A DNA stretch of 64,000 nt, taken from assembly GCF_024436375.1 (NCBI RefSeq), contig NZ_JAFMZM010000002.1, positions 496,001-560,000 on the forward strand, in the 5' to 3' direction. The stretch comes from Nocardioides astragali. Its GTDB lineage: Bacteria > Actinomycetota > Actinomycetes > Propionibacteriales > Nocardioidaceae. This document shows positions 24,923-32,568 of this stretch, piece after piece. Under the pieces are notes generated by a model that was not told the DNA's origin, did not search any database, and saw nothing but the letters and a program-made list of their open reading frames with translations. Each line of letters opens with the position of its first letter. The first letter of the stretch is position 1. A program made the translations under genes and the position numbers.

Positions 24923-25077
24923 GCGCGGGGTACGAGGTGCCGGCGCTCCTCGACGGGGCCGAGCTCGTCGAAGGGGTGAGCGGTGCTGGAGGGGCCGGCG
25001 AACCGGTCGTGGCGTGCGTAGCTGACCAGCAACATGACGGCGGCGGTCAGGACCAGGATGAAGAGGATGGTGTTCAT
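24919..25077 (-). CDS. 52-residue single-pass membrane protein
   Basis: A short gene with a strong GGAGGA ribosome site 8 nt before ATG 25077. The product begins MNTILFILVLTAAVMLLVSYARHDRF, a clear membrane helix followed by a basic residue cluster, then a polar tail with FDELGPVEERRHLVPRA. I do not recognise the family. It overlaps the 5' fringe of the acyl-CoA synthetase pseudogene, which it may once have preceded in an operon. It is transcribed away from the GlxA-type regulator, and the 22-bp palindrome at 25102-25123 sits just upstream of it, so it is a likely target of that regulator. Confidence 0.65.
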   Translation of the reverse strand: MNTILFILVLTAAVMLLVSYARHDRFAGPSSTAHPFDELGPVEERRHLVPRA

Positions 25078-25101
25078 GGCAGTAATCCTCCGCCCATTCA
25101 G

Positions 25102-25151
25102 TTCCTGCCACCAGTGGCAGGAATGACAGTCTTAGTTGATTTCCTGCCACC
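25102..25151. promoter_or_regulatory. Palindromic operator in a divergent promoter region
   Basis: TTCCTGCCAC (25102-25111) and its exact complement GTGGCAGGAA (25114-25123) form a 22-bp palindrome with a 2-bp centre. A third copy, TTCCTGCCACC, lies at 25141-25151 in direct orientation, 39 bp from the first. The sites lie between the 52-residue membrane protein and the GlxA-type regulator gene, as expected for an autoregulated operator. Confidence 0.8.
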
Positions 25152-25170
25152 GATGGTGCACGCTGAGTCC

Positions 25171-26121
25171 ATGAAGAAGGTCGTAGCCGTGGTGCAGGAC
25201 GGAGCCGAGCCGTTCGGGCTCGGGTCGATGTGCGAGGTGTGGGGCGAGCCCTACCACCCCGACGACGACAACCCGGTCTTCGACTTCATCGTCGCCACCC
25301 CGCGCCCGGGACGGGTGGCCGGGGCCACCGGCTACGACCTCCACGTCGACCACTCGCTGGACGACGCGGCCGACGCCGACCTGGTCTGCCTGATCCCCAA
25401 GCGCGGCTACCTCGACCCCTCTCCTGAAGTGGTGGAGCTCGTCCGCGACGCGCACGACCGGGGTGCTCTGGTCTTCGCGCACTGCACGGCGGCGTTCATG
25501 CTGGGCGAGGCCGGGCTGCTCGACGGGCGGCGGGCCACCACCCACTGGCGCCACGTCGACGAGCTGTCGGCGCGCTTCCCCGAGGCCACGATCGACGGCA
25601 ACGTGCTCTACGTGCAGGACGGGTCGATCGTCACCGGAGCAGGTTCGGCGGCCGGGCTCGACGCGGCCCTCCACGTCATGCGCCAGCACTTCGGGGCCAA
25701 GGTCGCCGCGAACGCCGCACGCCGCATGGTCGTGCCGCCGCACCGCGACGGCGGCCAGGCCCAGTACATCGCCCGACCCGTCCCGGTCTGCGAGTCCGAG
25801 GCGCTGGCACCCCTGCTCGCCTGGATCGCGGCCAACCTCGCCGAGGACCTCGACGTCGAGACGCTGGCCCGCCACATGCACATGTCGGCTCGCACCTTCG
25901 CGCGTCGCTTCAAGGAGGAGACCGGCACGACGCCCTACAGCTGGATCCTCGGCGAGCGCGTACGCGCCGCGCAGGAGCTGCTCGAGCAGACCGACCACTC
26001 GATCGACTGGGTCGCCGCCGAGGTCGGCTTCGGCAACGCCGCCACTCTGCGCCACCACTTCGGTCGATCCCGCGGAGTCAGCCCTCAGGAGTACCGGCGT
26101 ACGTTCCGGACGCCTGCCTAG
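25171..26121 (+). CDS. GlxA-family transcriptional regulator (DJ-1/PfpI-like plus AraC DNA-binding domain)
   Basis: A 316-residue protein. Residues about 1-185 are a class-I amidotransferase/DJ-1-like sensor domain (KKVVAVVQDGAEPFGLGSMCEVWG; the nucleophile-elbow region reads GALVFAHCTAAFMLGEAGLLDGRRATTHW, with the Cys kept). Residues about 210-310 are two AraC helix-turn-helix motifs (DLDVETLARHMHMSARTFARRF and SIDWVAAEVGFGNAATLRHHFGRS). Such regulators respond to small molecules and often act on adjacent genes. ATG 25171 starts at the conserved strand; ATG 25153 is in frame and would add six residues. A palindromic operator lies directly upstream. Confidence 0.9.
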   Translation: MKKVVAVVQDGAEPFGLGSMCEVWGEPYHPDDDNPVFDFIVATPRPGRVAGATGYDLHVDHSLDDAADADLVCLIPKRGYLDPSPEVVELVRDAHDRGALVFAHCTAAFMLGEAGLLDGRRATTHWRHVDELSARFPEATIDGNVLYVQDGSIVTGAGSAAGLDAALHVMRQHFGAKVAANAARRMVVPPHRDGGQAQYIARPVPVCESEALAPLLAWIAANLAEDLDVETLARHMHMSARTFARRFKEETGTTPYSWILGERVRAAQELLEQTDHSIDWVAAEVGFGNAATLRHHFGRSRGVSPQEYRRTFRTPA

Positions 26122-26152
26122 CTCGACCACGACCCTCGGTAGCCTTGCGCGT

Positions 26153-27442
26153 GTGAACGCGACTGCGCTGGCCGACCTGTCCGCCGACCACCTCGCCACC
26201 CTGCTCGAGGAGCAGCGTGCCGCCTACGCCGAGCTCAAGGCCCGGGGGCTCAAGCTGGACCTGACGCGTGGCAAGCCGTCGGCGCAGCAGCTCGATCTCG
26301 CCGACGACCTGCTGCGGCTGCCGTCGAGCACCAAGGACGCCGCCGGGGTCGACGTACGCAACTACGGCGGCCTCGAGGGGGTGCGCGAGCTGCGAGAGAT
26401 GTTCGCCGACCTGCTCTGGGTCGAGCCCGATCAGGTCGTCGCCGGCGGCAACTCCAGCCTGACGATGATGCGCGACTGCCTGTTCTACCTGATGCTCTTC
26501 GGCGCGGTCGACTCCGAGCGCCCGTGGGGCCGCGAGGAGAAGGTGCGCTTCGTGTGCCCGGTGCCGGGCTACGACCGCCACTTCACCCTGCTGGAGAGCC
26601 TCGGCATCGAGATGGTCACCGTCGCGATGCACGACGACGGCCCCGACGTGGACGCCGTGGCCGCGCTCGTCGCCGACGACGCGAGCATCAAGGGCATCTG
26701 GATCGTGCCGACGTACGCCAACCCGACCGGCGCGGTCGTGAGCCAGGACGTCGCCGCCCGCCTCGCCGCGATGCCGACCGCGGCCGCAGACTTCAAGATC
26801 TTGTGGGACAACGCCTACGCGCTGCACCACCTCACCGAGGACGAGGCGAAGAGCGCCGACATCCTCACCCTCGCGTCTGCGGCCGGGCATCCGCACCGGC
26901 CGATCATGTTCGCGTCCACGTCGAAGATCACCTACGCCGGCGCCGGCGTCGCCTTCCTGGCGGCGTCGACCGCCAACGTCGCCTGGTACCTCGGTCACCT
27001 CGCCAACGGCGCGATCGGTCCGGACAAGGTCAACCACCTGCGGCACGCCGAGTTCTTCGGCTCCGCCCAGGGCGTGCGCGAGCACATGGCCAAGCACCGG
27101 GAGATCATCGCGCCGAAGTTCGCCGAGGTGGACCGGGTGCTCACCGACCGGCTCGGGGGACGAGACGTCGCCACCTGGAACAGGCCGACTGGGGGCTACT
27201 TCGTCAACCTCGACGTGGTGCCCGGGACCGCTAGCCGCGTGGTGGCGCTCGCCAAGGAGGCCGGGGTCGCACTGACCCCCGCCGGGTCGTCGTACCCCTA
27301 CAAGCACGACCCGGACGACACCAACATCCGGCTGGCGCCGACCATGCCGCCGCTCACGGAGGTCACGGAGGCGATGGAGGCCGTCGCCACCTGCGTGCTG
27401 CTCGCTGCCCTCGAGAAGGCCGCGGGCCAGGCGTCCACGTGA
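26153..27442 (+). CDS. PLP-dependent aminotransferase, probably aspartate aminotransferase of the AspT type
   Basis: A 429-residue class I/II aminotransferase. It has the markers of the divergent subgroup described for corynebacterial aspartate aminotransferase: LTRGKPSAQQLDL near the start, NYGGLEGVRELREMFADLL, GNSSLTMMRD, and the PLP-lysine loop FASTSKITYAGAGVAF. Asn and Asp contacts are seen in YANPTGAVV and LWDNAYALHH. It would interconvert aspartate and oxaloacetate with 2-oxoglutarate/glutamate; substrate choice is inferred from family only. GTG 26153 follows TAGCCT (26140-26145) by 7 nt, a leaderless layout. The stop overlaps coaE by four bases. Confidence 0.85.
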   Translation: MNATALADLSADHLATLLEEQRAAYAELKARGLKLDLTRGKPSAQQLDLADDLLRLPSSTKDAAGVDVRNYGGLEGVRELREMFADLLWVEPDQVVAGGNSSLTMMRDCLFYLMLFGAVDSERPWGREEKVRFVCPVPGYDRHFTLLESLGIEMVTVAMHDDGPDVDAVAALVADDASIKGIWIVPTYANPTGAVVSQDVAARLAAMPTAAADFKILWDNAYALHHLTEDEAKSADILTLASAAGHPHRPIMFASTSKITYAGAGVAFLAASTANVAWYLGHLANGAIGPDKVNHLRHAEFFGSAQGVREHMAKHREIIAPKFAEVDRVLTDRLGGRDVATWNRPTGGYFVNLDVVPGTASRVVALAKEAGVALTPAGSSYPYKHDPDDTNIRLAPTMPPLTEVTEAMEAVATCVLLAALEKAAGQAST

Positions 27443-28035
27443 CGGTCCGGGTCGGACTCACCGGTGGGATCGCCTCTGGCAAGAGCACCGTCGCGGCGAT
27501 CCTCGCCGAGCTGGGTGCCGTGGTCATCGACGCCGACGCGCTGGCCCGCGAGGTCGTCGCGCGGGGGACGCCGGGGCTCGACGCGGTGGTCGCCGAGTTC
27601 GGGCCCGGGCTGCTCACGCCCGAGGGTGACCTCGACCGACCGGCGACGGGTGCCCTGGTGTTCGGCGACGTCGACGCCCGCAAGCGCCTCGAGCGCATCA
27701 TCCACCCGCTCGTCCACGCGCGGAGCGCGGAGCTCGAGGCGGCTGCATCGACGCACGCGGTCGTGGTGCACGACATCCCGCTGCTGGCCGAGGTCGGTCG
27801 TGCCGGTTCCTTCGATGCGGTGATCGTGGTGGACGCTCCTCCGGAGCTCCAGGTCACTCGGATGGTCGAGGACCGGGGCTGGGCACGCGAGGACGCCGAG
27901 TCCCGGATCGCGGCGCAGGCGACGCGAGAGGACCGGCTGGCGATCGCCACCCACGTGGTGGACAACACCGGGTCGCTGGACGACCTGCGCCAGCAGGTCG
28001 AGCGGATCTACCTGGAGCTGGCCGCGCGCGCCTGA
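27439..28035 (+). CDS. coaE: Dephospho-CoA kinase
   Basis: A 198-residue P-loop kinase that phosphorylates dephospho-CoA at the 3'-hydroxyl, the last step of coenzyme A synthesis. The P-loop is GLTGGIASGKST. The DADALAREVV and HDIPLLAE segments and the lid DRGWAREDAESRIAAQ are typical. Some actinobacterial CoaE proteins carry a C-terminal UPF0157 domain; this one ends at the core kinase. GTG 27439 overlaps the aminotransferase stop, so the genes are co-translated. Confidence 0.95.
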   Translation: MTVRVGLTGGIASGKSTVAAILAELGAVVIDADALAREVVARGTPGLDAVVAEFGPGLLTPEGDLDRPATGALVFGDVDARKRLERIIHPLVHARSAELEAAASTHAVVVHDIPLLAEVGRAGSFDAVIVVDAPPELQVTRMVEDRGWAREDAESRIAAQATREDRLAIATHVVDNTGSLDDLRQQVERIYLELAARA

Positions 28036-28075
28036 CGGTTCTCGTTTGCTCCGCCGAGCCGGGTACCCTCCCGGC

Positions 28076-29401
28076 GTGCTCCCGATCCGACCCCGCCTGG
28101 CCGTGATCGCAGCAGGGGTCCTGCTCGTCAGCGGCTGTGCGTCGCTGGGATCCGATCCCGACGACACGGCTCCAGGCACCTCGTCGAACGCGTCCTCGAG
28201 CCCGTCGGAGACATCCGGCCCCGCGGCCACCGAGACCCCCAGTGAGCCCGAGGAGGACCCGGAGACGCCGTCCTCCTGGGGTCCCACGCTCGGGGAGATC
28301 GAGGAGGCCGCAGAGCTGGTGGAGGGCTGGACGCCCGAGCAGCTCGCCGGGCAGGTCATCGTCGGACGCTTCCACGGCACCGACCCCGAGGAACCGGCCC
28401 GGATGGTGCGCGAGCTGCACCTCGCAGGCGTGTCGGTCACCACGGACAACATCGTGGATGCCGGGCAGGTGCGCGCCATGACCGCCGCGATCTCCGAGGC
28501 CGCCGCGCGCGACGGACGCGACTTCCCGCCGGTGATCGGCGTGGACCAGGAGGGCGGCTACGTCTCCCACCTGCGAGGCGTCGCCACCGAGTTCCCGCAC
28601 TTCCAGTCGGCGGGCCTGGCCATCGCCGCCGACCCGAGGCTCGGTCGCCGGGTCACCCGGGCCGCGGCCCTGACGACCGGCCTCGAGCTGCGCGGACTGG
28701 GCTTCACCTGGGTCTTCGCCCCCGTCGCCGACGTCACGATCGGCGCCGCCGACCCGACCATCGGCGCCCGGTCTCCCTCCGACGACCCGGGCGTCGCGGC
28801 GCAGGCGATCGGGGCCGCGATCAAGGGGTACGACGACGCGGGCATCGTCTCGACCGTCAAGCACTTCCCCGGGCACGGGACCGCCACGAGCGACAGCCAC
28901 GACACGCTGCCCGTCGTGGACTCGACGCTGGCCGAGATCGAGGCGCACGACCTGCCGCCGTTCGAGTCCGCCATCGCCCACCAGGCTCCGGCGGTGATGT
29001 TGAGCCACCTCGACCTCACCGCGATCGCGCCGGACGTCCCGGCCAGCATGGCCCCCGAGGTCTACGCACTGCTGCGCGACGACCTCGGCTTCGAGGGCGT
29101 GACGATCACCGACTCGCTCGGCATGGGCGCCGTCGGCGGTCGGCCCACGCCGGCGCTGCAGGCTCTCCGCGCCGGGGCGGACCTGCTGCTGATGCCGGTG
29201 GACACCGCTGCCACGCACCGGATCGTGGTCGATGCGATGGGCTCCGGCGACATCTCACGTGAGCGCGTCGAGGAAGCCGCAGCCCGGGTCGTGGCCCTCC
29301 AGATGTGGCAGGCCCGCATCGCAGCAGAACGGCCTGTGCCCGGCGACGTGGTCGCACGAGCACAGGCCGCCAGCGGGGACCTGCTGTCCGCGGCGTACTG
29401 A
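28076..29401 (+). CDS. Glycoside hydrolase family 3 beta-N-acetylglucosaminidase-like lipoprotein (NagZ type)
   Basis: A 441-residue exported lipoprotein: hydrophobic signal AVIAAGVLLVSGCAS with the lipobox Cys near residue 22, a Ser/Thr/Pro-Glu linker to about residue 65, then a family-3 barrel. The NagZ signature KHFPGHGTATSDSHDTLP contains the His-Asp dyad, and GVTITDSLGMGAV carries the nucleophilic Asp. NagZ-type enzymes remove N-acetylglucosamine from wall fragments; the lipobox suggests extracellular action on peptidoglycan-derived muropeptides. GTG 28076 is 6 nt after TACCCT (28064-28069), again leaderless. Confidence 0.9.
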   Translation: MLPIRPRLAVIAAGVLLVSGCASLGSDPDDTAPGTSSNASSSPSETSGPAATETPSEPEEDPETPSSWGPTLGEIEEAAELVEGWTPEQLAGQVIVGRFHGTDPEEPARMVRELHLAGVSVTTDNIVDAGQVRAMTAAISEAAARDGRDFPPVIGVDQEGGYVSHLRGVATEFPHFQSAGLAIAADPRLGRRVTRAAALTTGLELRGLGFTWVFAPVADVTIGAADPTIGARSPSDDPGVAAQAIGAAIKGYDDAGIVSTVKHFPGHGTATSDSHDTLPVVDSTLAEIEAHDLPPFESAIAHQAPAVMLSHLDLTAIAPDVPASMAPEVYALLRDDLGFEGVTITDSLGMGAVGGRPTPALQALRAGADLLLMPVDTAATHRIVVDAMGSGDISRERVEEAAARVVALQMWQARIAAERPVPGDVVARAQAASGDLLSAAY

Positions 29402-29428
29402 TCAGTCAAGCAGCCAGGGTGGGTGCCC

Positions 29429-30391
29429 TCAGGCCGCGAGGTCGGGGTCGCCGGCGCGGCGGAGCTTCTGCAGTGCCTCGCGCTCGAGCTGGCGCACCCG
29501 CTCGGCGGAGATGCCGTGCCGGGCGCCGATGTCGGCGAGCTTGTGCTGGCGCCCGTCGGCCAGGCCGTAGCGCGCCCGGACGATGTCGGCCGAGCGCTCG
29601 TCGAGGATGCCGACCAGCTCGTCGAGACGCTGCCGGGCCTCGGCGTCGAGGACGTTGAGGTCGGGACCGGGGGCGGTCTCCTGGGCCATCAGGTCGCCCA
29701 GCGACGTGTCACCGTCCTCGTCGACCGGGGTGTCCAGCGAGACGTGCTCGCGGCCCCAGCTCATCAGGTCGAGCACCCGGTCGACGTCCATGCCGAGCTC
29801 GGTGGCGATCTCCTGCGGCTCGGGGTCGCGGCCGAGCTGGCGCTCCAGCGTGCGGCGCGCGCTGCCCACCTGGTTGAGCTCCTCGACCACGTGGACGGGG
29901 AGGCGTACGACCCGGGCCTGCTGCGCGATGCCGCGCGTGATCGCCTGGCGGACCCACCAGGTGGCGTAGGTCGAGAACTTGTAGCCCTTGGTGTAGTCGA
30001 ACTTCTCGACCGCGCGGATCAGGCCGGTGTTGCCCTCCTGGATCAGGTCGAGCATGGGCATCTGCGAGCGGCCGTACTTGCGGGCGATGGAGACGACCAG
30101 TCGCAGGTTGGCCTCGATGAACCGGTCGACGGCGAGCCGACCCTGCTCGGCCAGCCACTCGAGCTCCTGCTCGTTGGCGCTCAGCGGCGCACCGCCCTTG
30201 CGGCGACCGACGCGGCCGGTGTCGAGGAGGTGCTGGGCCAGCAGGCCGGCCTCGATGGCCTTGGAGAGCTCGACCTCGGTCTCGGCGTCGAGGAGCGGGG
30301 TGCGGGCGATCTCGTCGAGGTAGAGGCCGACGCTGTCGCGGCCCTCGATCTCGCGAGTCGTGGTGGTGCGCTTTGCCTGTGCGGTGCTCAT
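29429..30391 (-). CDS. sigB: Group-2 sigma-70 factor (SigB-like)
   Basis: A 320-residue sigma factor without the long N-terminal extension of the principal sigma. Region 1.2 begins DSVGLYLDEIARTPLL. Regions 2.3-2.4 read [22 protein letters not shown], essentially identical to the SigA copy at 36.7 kb. Region 3 has VRLPVHVVEELNQV, and region 4.2 ends GISAERVRQLEREALQKLR. It should direct RNA polymerase in stress or stationary phase. ATG 30391 has an AGGAGG ribosome site. A GGGAAT-N18-GTT promoter upstream matches the SigH/SigR (ECF) consensus, suggesting this gene is activated under thiol-oxidative or heat stress, as for sigB in mycobacteria and corynebacteria. Confidence 0.9.
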   Translation of the reverse strand: MSTAQAKRTTTTREIEGRDSVGLYLDEIARTPLLDAETEVELSKAIEAGLLAQHLLDTGRVGRRKGGAPLSANEQELEWLAEQGRLAVDRFIEANLRLVVSIARKYGRSQMPMLDLIQEGNTGLIRAVEKFDYTKGYKFSTYATWWVRQAITRGIAQQARVVRLPVHVVEELNQVGSARRTLERQLGRDPEPQEIATELGMDVDRVLDLMSWGREHVSLDTPVDEDGDTSLGDLMAQETAPGPDLNVLDAEARQRLDELVGILDERSADIVRARYGLADGRQHKLADIGARHGISAERVRQLEREALQKLRRAGDPDLAA

Positions 30392-30441
30392 CTCGTCCTC
30401 CTGCTCCTCGTGCGACCACCCCTGTGTCGCACATCTGTTCC

Positions 30442-30468
30442 AACGCCTGTGCCCGGTGCCAGATTCCC
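30442..30468 (-). promoter_or_regulatory. SigH/SigR-type ECF promoter of the group-2 sigma gene
   Basis: On the minus strand GGGAAT (30468-30463) and GTT (30444-30442) are separated by 18 nt, the published spacing of the actinobacterial SigR/SigH promoter. The start codon is 50 nt further on. No competing -10 of the TANNNT type is seen in this interval. Confidence 0.65.
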
Positions 30469-31088
30469 GGCCGGAGCTCGGTGCCTTCACCTGCCTTGAC
30501 GAGCCAACCGCCCCGGGAGTTGCACGATCTGCGAACTCTCAGGGACTTCTCAGGGGTTCCCATCCGGGACGGAGAACATGCGGACCGCGGCCCGGCCCGT
30601 CTCCACAGCCTGACCCGTCCCCTGTGGAGGGAGGGGGCGCTGCCTGTGGAGCACGGAGGAAGTTCTGTGGGGAAGCCTGTGGGACCGAAAGTTTGTCGTC
30701 GTTTCCCCTTGCGGGACGGGTCGCGGGAGGCATAGAACTCTCACTACCGACACCGCTCCGGCGGAGTCGGGGATCGGATCGGACGAACAGTTCCACCCGG
30801 CGAGCTTGCTCGCTGCGCAGGCCCGGTGACGGGGTCGGCGGGAGCTGGGAAGCCGATGCGGTGGCTCGGACGTCACCTTCCCGGGCAAACTGAGGGGCTC
30901 CTGATGCTCATACCATCTGGAGCCCCTCACCCATTTGCCCCGAGTTGCCCCGAAGTTCCTCCCGAGGTGCCCACGAGGCTGCCTGATCGTGCCGAAGGCG
31001 CGCAACTCGGCACAGGTGAACCCTGAGCGAACGCGGGCGACACGCTCGTGTGCTGAGCCGATCGCCTCGTCTGGCGTACGGAGCGAGC
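30469..31088. other. 620-bp gene-free interval with strong hairpin and repeated CTGTGG words
   Basis: I find no convincing gene here. Four CTGTGG words lie at about 30632-30690, the first of them pairing as CTCCACAG/CTGTGGAG with a site at 30601. A large imperfect hairpin occupies 30883-30940: GGGCAAA/TTTGCCC outside and TGAGGGGCTCC/GGAGCCCCTCA inside, with a 17-nt A/T-richer loop. A TAGAAC hexamer near 30733 could start a transcript running into it. The hairpin also lies about 150 nt beyond the dinB stop and could end that message. Open frames crossing the area do not look like protein. Confidence 0.6.
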
Positions 31089-32390
31089 TCAGGCCTCGGC
31101 AGGTGGCTCGACCCGGTGCAGCGCCGGGTCGTCGGCCTTGAAGCTGCGCACCGGACCGGGCGGCGTGTCCGCCGTCTCGAAGCGCACCGTCACGACGCCC
31201 GAGCCCGATCCCCACACCCAGCCCGGCCCCAGCTCGTCGTGCACGACGTCGGCCCCGGGCGGCCAGCTGCGTCGCGGGGGCTCGGGCAGCACCACCTCGA
31301 CCTCGTCGTCCTGCGCCGTCTCGCCGAACAGGTCCTCCTGCACCCAGTCGGCCAGTCCGGAGACCCCCACGCCCAGCAACCGGACCCCGCCCGTCGTGTC
31401 GAGGTCGCCCAGGAGCGACCGCGCGATCCGGCCGATGGTCGCGCCGTCGTCCGTGGGGCTGGAGAGGGTGCTGGAGCGGCTCAGTGTGGTGAAGTCGTGC
31501 AGCCTGACCTTGATGGTCACCGTCCGTCCCGAGAAGCCGTTCTTGCGCATCCGGGTGCCCACCTCCTTGGCCTGTCGGGTGAGCAGTCCCTCCATCAGGC
31601 GCCGGTCGGTGAGGTCGGTGTCGTAGGTGCCCTCGACGCTGATGGACTTGGTCTCCCGCTCCGCCAGCACCGGTCGCGAGTCCTGTGCCCGGGCCAGCTG
31701 CCACAGCCCGTGCCCGTGCGCCTGGCCGAGCAGGCGGACGAGCTCGTCCTCGCTGACGAGCTCCAGCTCGGCGATGGTGTGGATGCCGGCACGGCGCAGC
31801 CGCTCGGCTGTGGCGGGCCCGACCCCGGGGATGACGGTGACCTTCATCGGCCGGAGCAGGTCGAGCTCGGTGCCGGGCGGCACGACGGTCATCCCGTCGG
31901 GCTTGTCGAGCTCGCTGGCCACCTTGGCGACGAACTTCGACGACGCGATCCCGACGGTCGCCGTCAGGCCGCCGGTGACGTCCCGCACCCGATCCCGGAG
32001 GCGTTGTCCGGCCTCGGTGACGGTGGCGACCTCCAGGTCCGGCAGGTCGGCGGCCGCGAGGTCGACGAAGGCCTCGTCGAGGGACAGCGGCTCGACCAGG
32101 GGCGACAGGTCGCGCAGCACCGCCATGACCCGGGTGCTGGTCTCGCGGTAGGCGTGGAACCGCCCGCTCAGGAACGCCGCGTGCGGACACCGGGCGCGGG
32201 CCTCCCGCGTGGACATCGCGGAGCCGACGCCGTAGCGACGCGCCTCGTACGACGCCGTGGCCACCACGCCACGCCCGCCGGTCCCACCGACGATGACCGG
32301 CTTGCCGCGCAGCGAGGGCTTGTCGCGCTGCTCGACCGCGGCAAAGAAGGCGTCGAGGTCCAGGTGCAGGAGCGACGCGGAGGCGCGCAT
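31089..32390 (-). CDS. dinB: DNA polymerase IV (Y family)
   Basis: A 433-residue translesion polymerase. The palm motifs are HLDLDAFFAAVEQRD and LSLDEAFVDL, both with their metal-binding acids. The fingers have YEARRYGVGSAMS, the HhH motif is VIPGVGPATAERLRRAGI, and the little finger has KSISVEGTYDTDL and VTIKVRLHDFTT. The last 70 residues (after GLADWVQEDLFG) form an extension with a tryptophan-rich strand (GPGWVWGSGSGVVTVRF) found in many actinobacterial DinB proteins. ATG 32390 puts the conserved strand at residue 8; GTG 32402 is an in-frame alternative. No LexA box was recognised upstream. Confidence 0.93.
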   Translation of the reverse strand: MRASASLLHLDLDAFFAAVEQRDKPSLRGKPVIVGGTGGRGVVATASYEARRYGVGSAMSTREARARCPHAAFLSGRFHAYRETSTRVMAVLRDLSPLVEPLSLDEAFVDLAAADLPDLEVATVTEAGQRLRDRVRDVTGGLTATVGIASSKFVAKVASELDKPDGMTVVPPGTELDLLRPMKVTVIPGVGPATAERLRRAGIHTIAELELVSEDELVRLLGQAHGHGLWQLARAQDSRPVLAERETKSISVEGTYDTDLTDRRLMEGLLTRQAKEVGTRMRKNGFSGRTVTIKVRLHDFTTLSRSSTLSSPTDDGATIGRIARSLLGDLDTTGGVRLLGVGVSGLADWVQEDLFGETAQDDEVEVVLPEPPRRSWPPGADVVHDELGPGWVWGSGSGVVTVRFETADTPPGPVRSFKADDPALHRVEPPAEA

Positions 32391-32568
32391 CAGCGCCGGC
32401 ACCCGTCGGCGTGCCCCGCCCGTCGCCCATTCACGTGCCGCATTGTCGCAGGACGGCCACGCCCTGCGGGGCCACGAATCGTCCACAGGTCGGGCCGGAC
32501 GGGAGCTGTCCACAGGCCCGCCGACGTCGCGGCATGCATGGTCGGAGGTCGCGGGGAGCGTCTCGGCC

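Noticed and set aside
30601..30690. CTGTGG words as a replication origin
   Set aside because: They do not match the DnaA consensus well, and dnaA/dnaN/gyrB are not nearby.
30550..31088. Possible C-terminal coding region or pseudogene left of dinB
   Set aside because: The frame that crosses it is a shadow of dinB continuing into low-quality sequence; no motif was recognised.
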